Shown here in pieces: positions 28,297-37,521 of a DNA stretch of 64,000 bases. This stretch comes from SZUA-547 sp963669315 (GTDB taxonomy: Bacteria; Pseudomonadota; Alphaproteobacteria; Rhodobacterales; Rhodobacteraceae). The notes below the pieces were generated by a model, which was given only the letters and a program-made list of their open reading frames with translations, was not told the DNA's origin and did not search any database. Location of the stretch: NCBI GenBank assembly GCA_963669315.1, contig OY770021.1, positions 3,534,001 to 3,598,000 of the forward strand. The letters are read 5' to 3'. The number at the start of each line of letters is the position of its first letter. Position 1 is the first letter of the stretch. The position numbers and the translations under genes were made by a program.

Positions 28297-30684
28297 ATGA
28301 CAAAGCATCATGGAATAGGCGCCAGCATGAAGCGGCGCGAGGATCAAAGATTTCTAACGGGCGCCGGCCGGTACACCGACGACATCAACCGACCAGGACA
28401 AGCCTATGTGCATTTTCTGCGTTCGGACGTGGCGCATGGCCGGATCAAGCTGCTGGATGTAGCGGCTGCGTCCACCATTCCCGGCGTTTTGAGCATCTTT
28501 ACGGCTGAGGATTTCGCCGATGCGGGCGGATTGCCGACAGCCTGGCAGGTGACGAATCGCGATGGATCGGCTCAGCAGGAGCCGAAGCACCCGATCCTCG
28601 CCGAAGGCATGGTTCGCCATATCGGCGAGGCCATTGTCGCCGTCGTCGCCGAGACTCTGGAAATCGCGCAGGACGCTTCCGAGGCGATCGAGCTTGAGAT
28701 CGAAGAGCTTCCGGCGGTTCTCGACATGAAGGACGCGTTGGCGGACGGCGCGCCGAAAGTGCATGAGGATTTGACCTCAAACCTCTGCTTTGACTGGGGC
28801 TTCCTTGAGGACAACAAGGCTGCTGTGGACGCCGCGTTTGAGAGCGCGCATCACGTCACAACGCTTGATCTGGTGAACAATCGCTGCGTCGCCAATCCGA
28901 TGGAGCCGCGTTGCGCGGTTGCGGAGTTTGACGCTGGCACAGACGAGTACACGCTGTTCACCACCAGCCAGAACCCGCATGTTATCCGACTGTTGATGGG
29001 CGCGTTCGTGCTGAACATTCCTGAGACGAAACTCAGGATCGTTGCGCCGGATGTGGGCGGAGCGTTCGGGTCCAAGATCTATCACTACGGCGAGGAGGCG
29101 TTCGTTACGCGCGCGTCCAAAGTTCTGGGTCGTCCCGTGAAATGGACGTCGACGCGGTCAGAGGCCTTCGTCACGGACGCGCAGGGGCGCGATCACGTCA
29201 CAACGATTCAGTTGGCGCTGGATGCGGACGGAATGTTCCAGGCCTTCCGAACCGAAACCTACGCCAATCTTGGCGCATATCTCAGGTTGTTCGCCACGGT
29301 TACGCCCACATATCTGCATGGCCCTGCCGCGGGCGGGCCGTATCGCACGCCGCTGGCTTACGTGCATGTGAAAGGCGTCTTCACCAACACAGTTCCGGTC
29401 GACGCTTATCGCGGGGCGGGGCGGCCGGAAGGCTCGTATCAACTGGAGCGGCTTGTCGATAAGGCGGCGCGCGAGATGGGGATCGACCCGGTGGAGATCC
29501 GCCGCAAGAACTTCATCAAGCCGGATGAATTTCCGTACCAGACGCCTTTGGCGGTCCAGTACGATTCCGGAAACTACCACGCCATCTTGGATCGGTTGCT
29601 TGAAATCTCAGATCACAGCGGACTGGACGCACGAAAGGCGGAGTCGGCCAGCAAGGGCAAATTGCGCGGCTTCGGCTGCGCGACCTGGGTGGAGTGCTCC
29701 GGACTTGCGCCATCTCAGTTGATCGGCGCGCTTGGCGCCCGCGCGGGCCTCTATGAAAGCGCGACGGTGCGCGTCAATCCGACCGGAGGCATCTCCGTTT
29801 TCACCGGAACCCATGCGCACGGGCAGGGGCATGAGACCGCCTTTGCGCAGATCGTGGCGGACAAGCTGGGCATCGACGCAGATACGGTCGAGATCGTGCA
29901 TGGCGACACCAGCAAGGTGCCGTTCGGCATGGGAACATACGGCTCTCGTTCCGGCTCTGTCGGCGGGGCCGCGATCGCGCGCGCGACGGACAAGGTGATT
30001 GAGAAGGCCAAGAAGTTCGCAGCGCACCTGGTGGAGGCGGCGGAGGCCGATGTTGAACTAAAGGATGGGCACTTCACCGTCGCCGGGACTGACAAGTCGG
30101 TGGCGTGGGGCGATGTGGCTTTGGCCGCCTATGTTCCGCACAACTATCCGGCCGAAACGCTGGAGCCAGGGCTGGAGGAGACGGCGTTTTTCGACCCGGT
30201 CAACTTCGTCTATCCATCCGGCGCCTATGGGTGCGAAGTTGAGGTGGATCCCGAAACCGGCAAGGTGATGGTCGTATCCTTCGCGGCGGCGGACGATTTC
30301 GGCGTCGTCATCAATCCGATGATTGTCGAGGGTCAGCAGCATGGCGGCGTCGTGCAGGGCATTGGACAGGCGGTTCTGGAAAATGCGGTCTATGACGATT
30401 CCGGTCAGCTTCTAAGCGCCTCATTCATGGACTATGCGCTGCCCCGCGCGAAAGATTTGCCGAGTCTGGTCGTGGACCATTCAGTCTTCACCGAATGCAC
30501 CCATAACCCGTTGGGCGTGAAGGGCTGCGGAGAGGCGGGAGCGATCGGCGCGCCGCCAGCGGTGGTGAACGCCGTGCTCGACGCGCTTGCGGCCCATGGC
30601 GTGACGGAGATCGATATGCCGCTCACGCCCTCGCGGGTCTGGCAGGCGATTCAGGATGCGAAACCAGCGGCTGCGGCCGAGTAA
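28297..30684 (+). CDS. coxL: Form II CO-dehydrogenase-like large subunit, molybdenum hydroxylase
   Basis: A 795-residue molybdopterin-cytosine-dinucleotide subunit. GIGASMKRREDQRFLTGAGRY opens the family, GGAFGSK and the C-terminal GVKGCGEAGAIGAPP are cofactor-binding parts. The active-site loop reads AYRGAGR (in VDAYRGAGRPEG), which is the form II signature; true CO oxidisers of form I carry AYXCSFR. The enzyme may therefore oxidise another substrate, or CO only weakly. The ATG at 28297 has AGGGAGG upstream. It lies between coxS and coxM with gaps of 34 and 12 bases. Confidence 0.92.
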   Translation: MTKHHGIGASMKRREDQRFLTGAGRYTDDINRPGQAYVHFLRSDVAHGRIKLLDVAAASTIPGVLSIFTAEDFADAGGLPTAWQVTNRDGSAQQEPKHPILAEGMVRHIGEAIVAVVAETLEIAQDASEAIELEIEELPAVLDMKDALADGAPKVHEDLTSNLCFDWGFLEDNKAAVDAAFESAHHVTTLDLVNNRCVANPMEPRCAVAEFDAGTDEYTLFTTSQNPHVIRLLMGAFVLNIPETKLRIVAPDVGGAFGSKIYHYGEEAFVTRASKVLGRPVKWTSTRSEAFVTDAQGRDHVTTIQLALDADGMFQAFRTETYANLGAYLRLFATVTPTYLHGPAAGGPYRTPLAYVHVKGVFTNTVPVDAYRGAGRPEGSYQLERLVDKAAREMGIDPVEIRRKNFIKPDEFPYQTPLAVQYDSGNYHAILDRLLEISDHSGLDARKAESASKGKLRGFGCATWVECSGLAPSQLIGALGARAGLYESATVRVNPTGGISVFTGTHAHGQGHETAFAQIVADKLGIDADTVEIVHGDTSKVPFGMGTYGSRSGSVGGAAIARATDKVIEKAKKFAAHLVEAAEADVELKDGHFTVAGTDKSVAWGDVALAAYVPHNYPAETLEPGLEETAFFDPVNFVYPSGAYGCEVEVDPETGKVMVVSFAAADDFGVVINPMIVEGQQHGGVVQGIGQAVLENAVYDDSGQLLSASFMDYALPRAKDLPSLVVDHSVFTECTHNPLGVKGCGEAGAIGAPPAVVNAVLDALAAHGVTEIDMPLTPSRVWQAIQDAKPAAAAE

Positions 30685-30696
30685 GGAGGATACGCG

Positions 30697-31488
30697 ATGT
30701 ATGAATTTGAGATCATTCGCCCCGCCTCGCTGGCCGAAGCGATTGAGGCGCTGAAGGTCGAGGACGCAGAGGCGCTGTCTGGCGGGCAAACACTGATTCC
30801 CACCCTGAAGCAGCGGCTTGCGGCGCCGTCGCAGCTTGTCTCGCTGACCGGAATCGCTGAACTGCAGGGAATTGATGCGTCAGACGACAATGTGACTATC
30901 AAGGCCGCGACGACCCATGATGCGGTTGCGAGTTCAGCTGATGTGCAAGGCGCCATTCCCGCGCTCGCCTCTTTGGCCGGGCGCATAGGCGATCCGCAGG
31001 TGCGCAATCTGGGCACGATAGGCGGCTCGGTGGCCAACAACGATCCGTCAGCCTGTTACCCGGCGGCGTGTCTGGCCTTGGGCGCGACCATTGTTACCAA
31101 TGTGCGCCAGATCACAGCCGACGATTTCTTCCTAGGCATGTTCGACACGGCGCTGGACGACGGAGAAATCGTGATGGCTGTACGCTTTCCGGTTCCCGAA
31201 CGGGCCAACTATCAGAAGTTTCTGCAACCGGCGTCCCGGTTCGCCCTGACCGGCGTCTTTGTCGCCAAGTTCGGGGCCGGCGTTCGCGTCGCCGCCACTG
31301 GCGCAAGCGAGGGCGGTGTGTTCCGGTGGACAGAGGCGGAGGCTGCTCTGTCCTCCAACTTCTCGGCCGATGCGTTGACGGGGATGTCGGTCGATCCGGA
31401 CAGTATGATCGCGGATATCCATGGAACGCCGGAATATCGTGCGAACCTTGTCGCGGTGTTGACACAGCGGGCGGTGTCAGCCGCCTGA
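30697..31488 (+). CDS. coxM: CO-dehydrogenase-like medium subunit, FAD protein
   Basis: A 263-residue FAD-binding subunit. The FAD motif SGGQTLIPTLKQRLA is at about residues 28-42 and the second motif LGTIGGSVANNDPSACYPA at about 107-125. The C-terminal domain (about 170-262) is the usual CO_deh_flav_C fold. It accepts electrons from CoxS. It ends the S-L-M set; AAGGAGG lies just before its start. Confidence 0.92.
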   Translation: MYEFEIIRPASLAEAIEALKVEDAEALSGGQTLIPTLKQRLAAPSQLVSLTGIAELQGIDASDDNVTIKAATTHDAVASSADVQGAIPALASLAGRIGDPQVRNLGTIGGSVANNDPSACYPAACLALGATIVTNVRQITADDFFLGMFDTALDDGEIVMAVRFPVPERANYQKFLQPASRFALTGVFVAKFGAGVRVAATGASEGGVFRWTEAEAALSSNFSADALTGMSVDPDSMIADIHGTPEYRANLVAVLTQRAVSAA

Positions 31489-31564
31489 AACGGGTGACAA
31501 TTCCGACGGCGATCCCCACATCTGAGAATGGCGGCGGCAAGCCGCCTGAAGAGGGAGTGTGGCG

Positions 31565-32434
31565 ATGAACCCGGATGTGAAGGCCTTCTTTGACTCTGAG
31601 ACCAACACGGTCTCGTACGTCGTGCGCGATCCGGCCTCGACGGCTTGCGCGATCATTGACTCTGTTCTTGACTACGATCCGGATGCGGGACGAACCTCAA
31701 CCGCTTCCGCTGACGTGGTCATCGACCATGTTCGGGCAGAAGGCCTTGAAGTCGCGTGGATTCTAGAGACGCATGTCCATGCGGATCACCTGTCCGCCGC
31801 GCCTTACTTACAGGACAAGCTGGGCGGCAAGATCGGCATAGGCGAGAACATCACCGTTGTGCAGAACGTGTTCGGCAAGGTGTTCAATGCGGGGACTGAG
31901 TTCGAACGTGACGGCAGCCAGTTCGATCAGCTGTTCAAGGAGCAGGACAGGTTCCAGATCGGCGGTCTCAGCGGATTTGTGCTGCACACGCCGGGGCATA
32001 CGCCCGCCTGCCTGACCTATGTGATCGGCGACGCCGGCTTCGTCGGCGACACGCTGTTCATGCCGGATTTCGGCACTGCGCGCTGCGATTTTCCGGGTGG
32101 TTCGGCGGAGCAGTTATACGACTCGATCCAGAAGGTTTTGAGCCTGCCGGATGATACGCGCCTCTACATGTGTCACGACTACAAGGCGCCGGGGCGGGAT
32201 GATTATGCCTGGGAGACGACAGTCGCCGAAGAAAGAGCGCACAACGTTCATGTGGGCGACGGCGCGACCAAGGAAGATTTCGTGAAGTTGCGGGAGGCGC
32301 GTGATGCTCAGCTTGGCATGCCGCGTCTCATCATTCCGTCGATCCAGGTGAACATGCGTGCTGGCGAAATGCCGCCAGAGGAAGATAACGGGCAGATTTA
32401 TCTGAAGGTGCCGCTAAACAAGTTCGGGAAGTAG
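31565..32434 (+). CDS. Metallo-beta-lactamase-fold hydrolase, persulfide dioxygenase-like
   Basis: A 289-residue MBL-fold protein. The metal site is ETHVHADHLSA (about residues 61-71), with a His in HTPGHTPAC and Asp in FVGDTLFMPDFG. The CDFPGGSAEQLYDSI segment and LYMCHDY are shared with the ETHE1/Blh group of persulfide dioxygenases and relatives. Substrate is not established. The ATG at 31565 is seven bases after GAGGGAG; the GTG six bases earlier is too close to that site. It follows coxM by 76 bases and may be part of the same transcript. Confidence 0.85.
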   Translation: MNPDVKAFFDSETNTVSYVVRDPASTACAIIDSVLDYDPDAGRTSTASADVVIDHVRAEGLEVAWILETHVHADHLSAAPYLQDKLGGKIGIGENITVVQNVFGKVFNAGTEFERDGSQFDQLFKEQDRFQIGGLSGFVLHTPGHTPACLTYVIGDAGFVGDTLFMPDFGTARCDFPGGSAEQLYDSIQKVLSLPDDTRLYMCHDYKAPGRDDYAWETTVAEERAHNVHVGDGATKEDFVKLREARDAQLGMPRLIIPSIQVNMRAGEMPPEEDNGQIYLKVPLNKFGK

Positions 32435-32439
32435 CGGCC

Positions 32440-33456
32440 TTAGGCTGGCGGGCCGACCGATGCGCGAAGCACCAGTTCAGCAGGCCAGATTTCCGCCTTG
32501 GGGTCTTTTTCAGTTCCTTTGATGCGAGCATTCAGACGTTCGGCGACTCGCATACCGGCTTTTCGTAGCGGCGCGCGTGTGGTCGTCAGCGGCGTGCGAA
32601 AGGTTTCCGGCTTCAGATAGGGGAAACCGTCGTCATGGGCGATCAACGACAGACCCGAGCCGACCTCTACGCCACGCTCGACTGCTGCGCGTTCCGCGCC
32701 CATAGCGGCAAACAGGCTTGCGCATAAAAGGGCGGTTGGCGGCTGGTCGCCGTCAAGCAGCTTGCCTGCCGCCTCATAGCCGTTCACCTCAGACAAGTCG
32801 CCATGCTGAACCATCGTTTTGGGCAGGTCGCCTTTCGCCGCCTTCATGGCGCGGCGCGCGCCTTTCTCACGCTGAGCGGAGGCCGCGTGGCTCCTCACGC
32901 CATTGAGCAGCGCAATCCGCTTGTGGCCCATTTGCGTGAGCAACCGAGCAGCGTTGTTGAAAGCGGCGTCGTTATCGATGTCGAGATGCGGGAAGGCGGT
33001 GTCGGAAGTAGGCGTTCCTCCATAGATGATGAAAGGCAGATCCAACTCTTCCAGCAGCTTAATGCGCGGATCGCTGCGACCGGGCGCGAACAGGAAGATT
33101 CCGTCCACCTGCCCGTGGCTGGCCAGTCTGCGAAATGCGGCTTCATCTCCATTGGCGTCCGTTGAGGCGAGGACGACATCGAGTTTCTCCTTCGCCGCCT
33201 GTTCGTTGACGCCGGCGAGAAATTCCAAGAACTGCGGGTCCAGTCCACCATTGTCGATCAGAATCACGCAACCGATGGCGTTGGCTTTGCCCGTGGCGAG
33301 CCTGCGCGCCGCCGCATTCGGGGCGTAGCCATGTTCGCGCGCCGCCTCCACCACGCGTTGGCGGGTGCTTTCGTTGACCTCGGGATATCCGTTCAACGCG
33401 CGACTGACGGTCGTCTGAGACAAGCTCAGAATCTGTGAAAGCTCTTTGAGGTTCAT
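32440..33456 (-). CDS. LacI-family transcription regulator
   Basis: A 338-residue repressor-type protein. The DNA-binding helices are LKELSQILSLSQTTVSRALNGYPEVNESTR (residues 3-32), with the hinge at YAPNAAARRLATGKA. The periplasmic-binding-like sensor follows (IGCVILIDNGGLDP and IFLFAPGRSD). No sugar transporter or sugar enzyme adjoins it, so the ligand is unknown. A perfect AAAGCGCTTT palindrome 30 bases upstream is a likely own operator. The gene ends five bases from the convergent MBL gene. Confidence 0.9.
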   Translation of the reverse strand: MNLKELSQILSLSQTTVSRALNGYPEVNESTRQRVVEAAREHGYAPNAAARRLATGKANAIGCVILIDNGGLDPQFLEFLAGVNEQAAKEKLDVVLASTDANGDEAAFRRLASHGQVDGIFLFAPGRSDPRIKLLEELDLPFIIYGGTPTSDTAFPHLDIDNDAAFNNAARLLTQMGHKRIALLNGVRSHAASAQREKGARRAMKAAKGDLPKTMVQHGDLSEVNGYEAAGKLLDGDQPPTALLCASLFAAMGAERAAVERGVEVGSGLSLIAHDDGFPYLKPETFRTPLTTTRAPLRKAGMRVAERLNARIKGTEKDPKAEIWPAELVLRASVGPPA

Positions 33457-33485
33457 GGCGTCCCCGCAGGTGGCGCGTCCCGTTC

Positions 33486-33495
33486 AAAGCGCTTT
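33486..33495. promoter_or_regulatory. LacI-type operator candidate
   Basis: AAAGCGCTTT is a perfect ten-base palindrome with CpG at its centre, the usual core of LacI/GalR-family operators. It lies 30 bases upstream of the regulator start, in its promoter, so autoregulation is likely. Confidence 0.6.
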
Positions 33496-33589
33496 CAGAA
33501 TGCAACGCAGGGACGCCATGCAAGTATTGGTTCGAACGCCGCTCGGACAAAGCAAAAAATACCATCGCGCGCGCTCTGACATCAAACCT

Positions 33590-34159
33590 TCAAGCTGTCG
33601 CGGCCTTGGTTGAGAGTTCCAGCTCATTCCAGCGGCTCAGATAGATGCGGAACCACGGCGCGTAGTTTTCGGGGTGGTCCGCGGCGTCCTGCATCAAATT
33701 CTCTACAGAGTCCCAGCGCGTTTCGGACACTTCCATTGGATCGGGCGCCAGCTTCACCTTCTGCGAGGGCAGGCGGCCGATGAAAATATGCACACGCTCA
33801 TTCTCGATCAGACCTTGGCCGACTTCAGCGCGGTAGTCGATCACGGCTGTTTGCGTCAGCTCTGTGCGCTGGCCCATCTCTTCTGACAGGCGGCGATGGG
33901 CGGCGTCCGCAACCGTTTCACCCCAATCGGGGTGGGAGCAGCAGCTGTTCGCCCAGAGACCTCCGCAATGATACTTGCCTGGCGCACGACGTTGGATCAG
34001 CAACTCGTCATCGCCTTGTGCGTTAGGAGCGAAGATGAAGGCGGAGATCGCCAGATGCAGTGCGCCGATCCGGTGCGCTTCCATCTTGTCGATCGGATAG
34101 AGACTTCCGTCCGGCGCGACCGCCGTGATCTGGCGGTCGTCGGACGCCATATTGGTCAA
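33590..34159 (-). CDS. idi: Isopentenyl-diphosphate delta-isomerase, type 1
   Basis: A 189-residue Nudix-fold isomerase converting isopentenyl to dimethylallyl diphosphate for isoprenoid, quinone and carotenoid synthesis. The catalytic cysteine region is LWANSCCSHPDWGE, the Nudix-like helix is HRRLSEEMG, and the catalytic Glu is in IENERVHIFIG. The start at 34159 (MTNMAS) or the ATG nine bases later are both possible. It begins seven bases after hemA ends, so hemA-idi form an operon. The pairing with a tetrapyrrole gene recalls purple bacteria. Confidence 0.92.
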   Translation of the reverse strand: MTNMASDDRQITAVAPDGSLYPIDKMEAHRIGALHLAISAFIFAPNAQGDDELLIQRRAPGKYHCGGLWANSCCSHPDWGETVADAAHRRLSEEMGQRTELTQTAVIDYRAEVGQGLIENERVHIFIGRLPSQKVKLAPDPMEVSETRWDSVENLMQDAADHPENYAPWFRIYLSRWNELELSTKAATA

Positions 34160-34166
34160 GACTTGC

Positions 34167-35381
34167 TCAGGCGACTGCGCGGGCCAGCGCGCATTGACGC
34201 CACAGGCCTTCCAGCGCGCTCACCAGCCTGTCGATATCGTCTTCCGAGTGGACAGGCGATGGCGTGATGCGCAGGCGCTCGGTGCCTTTGGGGACGGTCG
34301 GATAGTTGATCGGCTGGATATAGATGCCGTGCTGGTCGAGCAGGACATCAGACAAGAATTTGCACTTCACCGGATCGCCAACCATAACCGGAACGATATG
34401 GCTGGGATTGTCCATATGCGGGATGCCGCGCGCATCAAGCTTGGCGCGCAGAGATTTCACCCGCGCGCGCTGGGCCAACCGCTCCATTTCGCTTTGCTTC
34501 AGGTGCTGAATCGAAGCGCGCGCTCCGGCCGCAACGGCCGGCGGTAGAGCGGTTGTGAAGATGAACCCGCTGGCGAAGCTGCGCACATAGTCGCACAGGG
34601 CGGCGGAGGCGGTGATATATCCACCCAGAACCCCGTACGCCTTGCCCAGCGTGCCCTCAATGACGGTTATCCGGTCCATCAGACCTTCGCGTTCGGCCAC
34701 ACCGCCGCCGCGCGGCCCGTAAAGGCCAACCGCGTGAACCTCATCGATATAGGTCATTGCGCCGTGCTTGTCGGCGACGTCGCAAATGTCTGCGATGGGG
34801 GCGATATCGCCATCCATCGAATAGACGCTCTCAAACGCCACGAGTTTTGGTCGGCTGGGTTCCACAAGGGCCAACCTGCGATCCAGATCCTCCGGGTCGT
34901 TGTGCCTCCAGATCACTTTATCGGCGCGCGAATGGCGAATGCCCTCGATCATGGATGCGTGGTTCAGCGCATCAGAGAACACGACGCAGCCGGGAAGGCG
35001 CGAGGCGAGCGTTCCAAGCGCCGCGAAGTTCGAGACATAGCCAGAGGTGAACAGGAGCGCGGATTCTTTACCGTGCAAGTCCGCCAGTTCCTGCTCCAAC
35101 AGCACATGGTAGTGATTGGTGCCTGAGATGTTGCGAGTGCCGCCAGCGCCGGCGCCGCAGCGTTCTATGGCGTCCCGCATAGCGCCCGTAACCTTGGGGT
35201 GCTGCCCCATGCCCAGATAGTCGTTGGAACACCAGACGGTTACGTCATGAACTTCATCGTCTTTATAGCGCGTGGCATTGGGAAATTGACCGGAATGACG
35301 CTCAAGATCGGCGAAGACTCGATAATTGCCTTCGTCACGAAGTCCGTTGAGCTCCTTCTGAAAGAAGGCTTCGTAGTCCAT
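34167..35381 (-). CDS. hemA: 5-aminolevulinate synthase
   Basis: A 404-residue PLP enzyme that condenses glycine with succinyl-CoA to give 5-aminolevulinate, the first step of tetrapyrrole synthesis in Alphaproteobacteria. The start MDYEAFFQKELNGLR is typical of this family. GGTRNISGTNHYH and FESVYSMDGD are conserved, and the PLP lysine is Lys247 in EGTLGKAYGVLGGY. Full length. It precedes idi on the same transcript. Its upstream region (35382-35531) carries two inverted repeats. Confidence 0.95.
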   Translation of the reverse strand: MDYEAFFQKELNGLRDEGNYRVFADLERHSGQFPNATRYKDDEVHDVTVWCSNDYLGMGQHPKVTGAMRDAIERCGAGAGGTRNISGTNHYHVLLEQELADLHGKESALLFTSGYVSNFAALGTLASRLPGCVVFSDALNHASMIEGIRHSRADKVIWRHNDPEDLDRRLALVEPSRPKLVAFESVYSMDGDIAPIADICDVADKHGAMTYIDEVHAVGLYGPRGGGVAEREGLMDRITVIEGTLGKAYGVLGGYITASAALCDYVRSFASGFIFTTALPPAVAAGARASIQHLKQSEMERLAQRARVKSLRAKLDARGIPHMDNPSHIVPVMVGDPVKCKFLSDVLLDQHGIYIQPINYPTVPKGTERLRITPSPVHSEDDIDRLVSALEGLWRQCALARAVA

Positions 35382-35486
35382 GATCAGATCTCCGGCCGGG
35401 CGTTACAGGTTACCTGAATGCGCTGCTTTTTTGTCTGTTTATCCGGATTTTTGTCCGGACGCATCCCCTGCAAAGTTAATTTCAGT

Positions 35487-35513
35487 GCGTTATATTGCAG
35501 CGCAGTATAACGC
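35487..35513. promoter_or_regulatory. Inverted repeat upstream of hemA
   Basis: GCGTTATA at 35487-35494 and TATAACGC at 35506-35513 are perfectly complementary with an 11-base spacer. The repeat is 106 bases upstream of hemA and 19 bases after the acuI stop. It could be an operator for hemA or a terminator hairpin for acuI; no T run follows in the acuI direction. A second element, TCCGGA repeated at 35442 and 35454, lies nearer to hemA. Confidence 0.4.
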
Positions 35514-35531
35514 CTTGCGATATTTCCACTA

Positions 35532-36539
35532 TCACGAAGCATTGACCGAGCGTTTGACGTCGATCAAGACTCGTCCTTTCACCCGGCCTTTTAGAATGTC
35601 TTCGCCCAAAGCTGGCAATTCTTCCAAACCGGCGGGCTGGATCATGGCTTCAAGCTTATCGAAGGGCAGGTCGCTGGCGATGCGGCCCCAGGCGCGAAGG
35701 CGGTTTTCATAGGGCTGCATAACGCTGTCGATCCCCAGAAGATTCACGCCGCGCAACAGGAACGGAATCACGGTGGCGGGCAGGGCGGAGCCCCCGGCCA
35801 GACCAAGCGATGCGACCGAAGCGCCGTATTTCAACTGGCCGAGCACACGCGCAAGCATTGGGCCGCCGACAGCATCGACACAGCCGGCCCATGTCTCGGA
35901 CTCCAGAGGGCGCTTGACTGTCTCGGCGATTTCCTCGCGAGCCACAATCTGCGTCGCGCCAAGGCTGCGCAGATAGTCCGCCGTGTCCGGACGGCCGGTC
36001 ACGCCCGCCACTTCATAGCCCAAATGCGCGAGGATCGCAGTCGCGACCGAGCCGACGCCGCCAGCGGCGCCGGTCACGAGCACGGGGCCGCTTCCGGGTT
36101 TAAGGCCATGATCCTCCAGCGCCATGATGGCGAGCATTGCGGTGAAACCGGCGGTGCCGACCGCCATCGCCTGCCGCGTCGACAAGCCATCGGGCAGGGG
36201 AACCAGCCAATCCGCCTTGACGCGGGCTTTTTCTGCGTAGCCGCCCCACCAGGCCTCACCCACGCGCCAGCCGGTTAACACAACGCGATCTCCGGGCGCA
36301 TAGCGCGCGTCATCCGAGCTTTCGACGACGCCGGCGAAATCGATGCCAGGGATATGCGGATAGTTTCGAACCAGTCCGCCGCCAGTGGTCAGGCAAAGGC
36401 CGTCCTTGTAGTTCAATGTGGAGTACTCGATCGCCACTGTAACGTCGCCATCTGGCAGCCGGTCTTCGCCAATCTCCTGAATGGCGGCTTGGGTCGTTCC
36501 GTCTTCGTCCTTGTCGACAATCAGGGCCTTGAAGCTCAT
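35532..36539 (-). CDS. acuI: Acrylyl-CoA reductase (NADPH) AcuI-type oxidoreductase
   Basis: A 335-residue medium-chain reductase of the YhdH/AcuI group, which reduces acryloyl-CoA to propionyl-CoA and detoxifies acrylate from DMSP breakdown or 3-hydroxypropionate. MSFKALIVDKDEDG opens the family, YSTLNYKDGL and GIDFAGVVESS follow, and the NADPH site is VTGAAGGVGSVATAILA (about residues 153-169). No zinc-binding cysteines are seen, as expected. Neighbouring dmd or acu genes are absent, so the physiological substrate is inferred. Confidence 0.83.
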   Translation of the reverse strand: MSFKALIVDKDEDGTTQAAIQEIGEDRLPDGDVTVAIEYSTLNYKDGLCLTTGGGLVRNYPHIPGIDFAGVVESSDDARYAPGDRVVLTGWRVGEAWWGGYAEKARVKADWLVPLPDGLSTRQAMAVGTAGFTAMLAIMALEDHGLKPGSGPVLVTGAAGGVGSVATAILAHLGYEVAGVTGRPDTADYLRSLGATQIVAREEIAETVKRPLESETWAGCVDAVGGPMLARVLGQLKYGASVASLGLAGGSALPATVIPFLLRGVNLLGIDSVMQPYENRLRAWGRIASDLPFDKLEAMIQPAGLEELPALGEDILKGRVKGRVLIDVKRSVNAS

Positions 36540-36782
36540 CGGCTGAACCTTTCTTAAAATGGTGGCGGCGAAAGTGTTGATTCACCGCATATCGTGGTGA
36601 AAAGCCTTTTCGCAATCCTTCGCGCCGAATTCTTTCATTCGCCGCCCATCGACATCGCACTGCGGCACAGTAGGGCGCGGCGAAAAACATGTGGCGGAGT
36701 CAGGTCTGGTTTGGTCAAAGTTAATTTCGACTCGAAGCGTCGCCCCTAGTCGCACAATGCATGTTCAGAGGTTTGGTTCGAT

Positions 36783-37439
36783 ATGGAGAGATTTGAAGAC
36801 ATCGCCGACGATTTCGCGCTCAGCAACGCTCTCGAAGAGATTTCCGGTTTTGTGGGCATCGCGGAGCAGGCGCAAGAGAAAGCGAAGATACTGCGCTCGG
36901 CGCTCAGCCAGATCGGCGAGTCCGCCGTTTCAGACGTCGAAACGCAGGAAGGTTCGTATTCCTATATCGCGATTGATCTCGATGAGTTTTTCGATATGAT
37001 CTACAGCTTGGAGAACTGCCTGAAGAACGATCCCGATTATCGCCACACCGACAAGCCTCACCGGCCTGTTTCATTTCTCGAAGTCGGGTGCGGCCATGGT
37101 CGTAACTTGCATGTCCTCAGAGCAACGGACCGGTTCTGTTTCGAAAAGATCTCCGGGTTTGACATCGTTCCGGAATATGTCGAGGCGGGGCGGCGCTATT
37201 TCGATATGGACGATGACATCTTCGTCGAGGACGCCTTCAAATTCGATTATGGCGGATTTGACGTGATCTATTTCTACCGTCCGTTCAGTGACGAGAAGCT
37301 GCAGAAAAAGTTCGAAAAACGACTGATCAGCACAATGAAGCGGGGCGCCTATATCGTCGCCAGCCTAAGCGAGAGCCTCGAGAAGTCTCGCCAGCTCGTC
37401 CAGAAGGGCGACAGCGATCGCATCTGGAAGCGCTTGTAA
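36783..37439 (+). CDS. Class I SAM-dependent methyltransferase-like protein
   Basis: A 218-residue protein with the SAM-binding motif FLEVGCGHGRNL at about residues 97-108 and acidic motif II in GFDIVPEYVEAG. The C-terminal part has FDVIYFYRPFSDEKLQKKF, the place of the usual catalytic strand. The N-terminal 60 or so residues are helical and acidic and match no domain I know. Substrate unknown. It stands between the divergent acuI and the stress protein gene. Confidence 0.7.
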   Translation: MERFEDIADDFALSNALEEISGFVGIAEQAQEKAKILRSALSQIGESAVSDVETQEGSYSYIAIDLDEFFDMIYSLENCLKNDPDYRHTDKPHRPVSFLEVGCGHGRNLHVLRATDRFCFEKISGFDIVPEYVEAGRRYFDMDDDIFVEDAFKFDYGGFDVIYFYRPFSDEKLQKKFEKRLISTMKRGAYIVASLSESLEKSRQLVQKGDSDRIWKRL

Positions 37440-37521
37440 CATTCGGGCGCCTGATCTTGGTCAATGCCGCGGGCGTTCTGAATCGGGAATACTGCGGCCG
37501 CGTTAGGAAAGAGGAAGGTCA

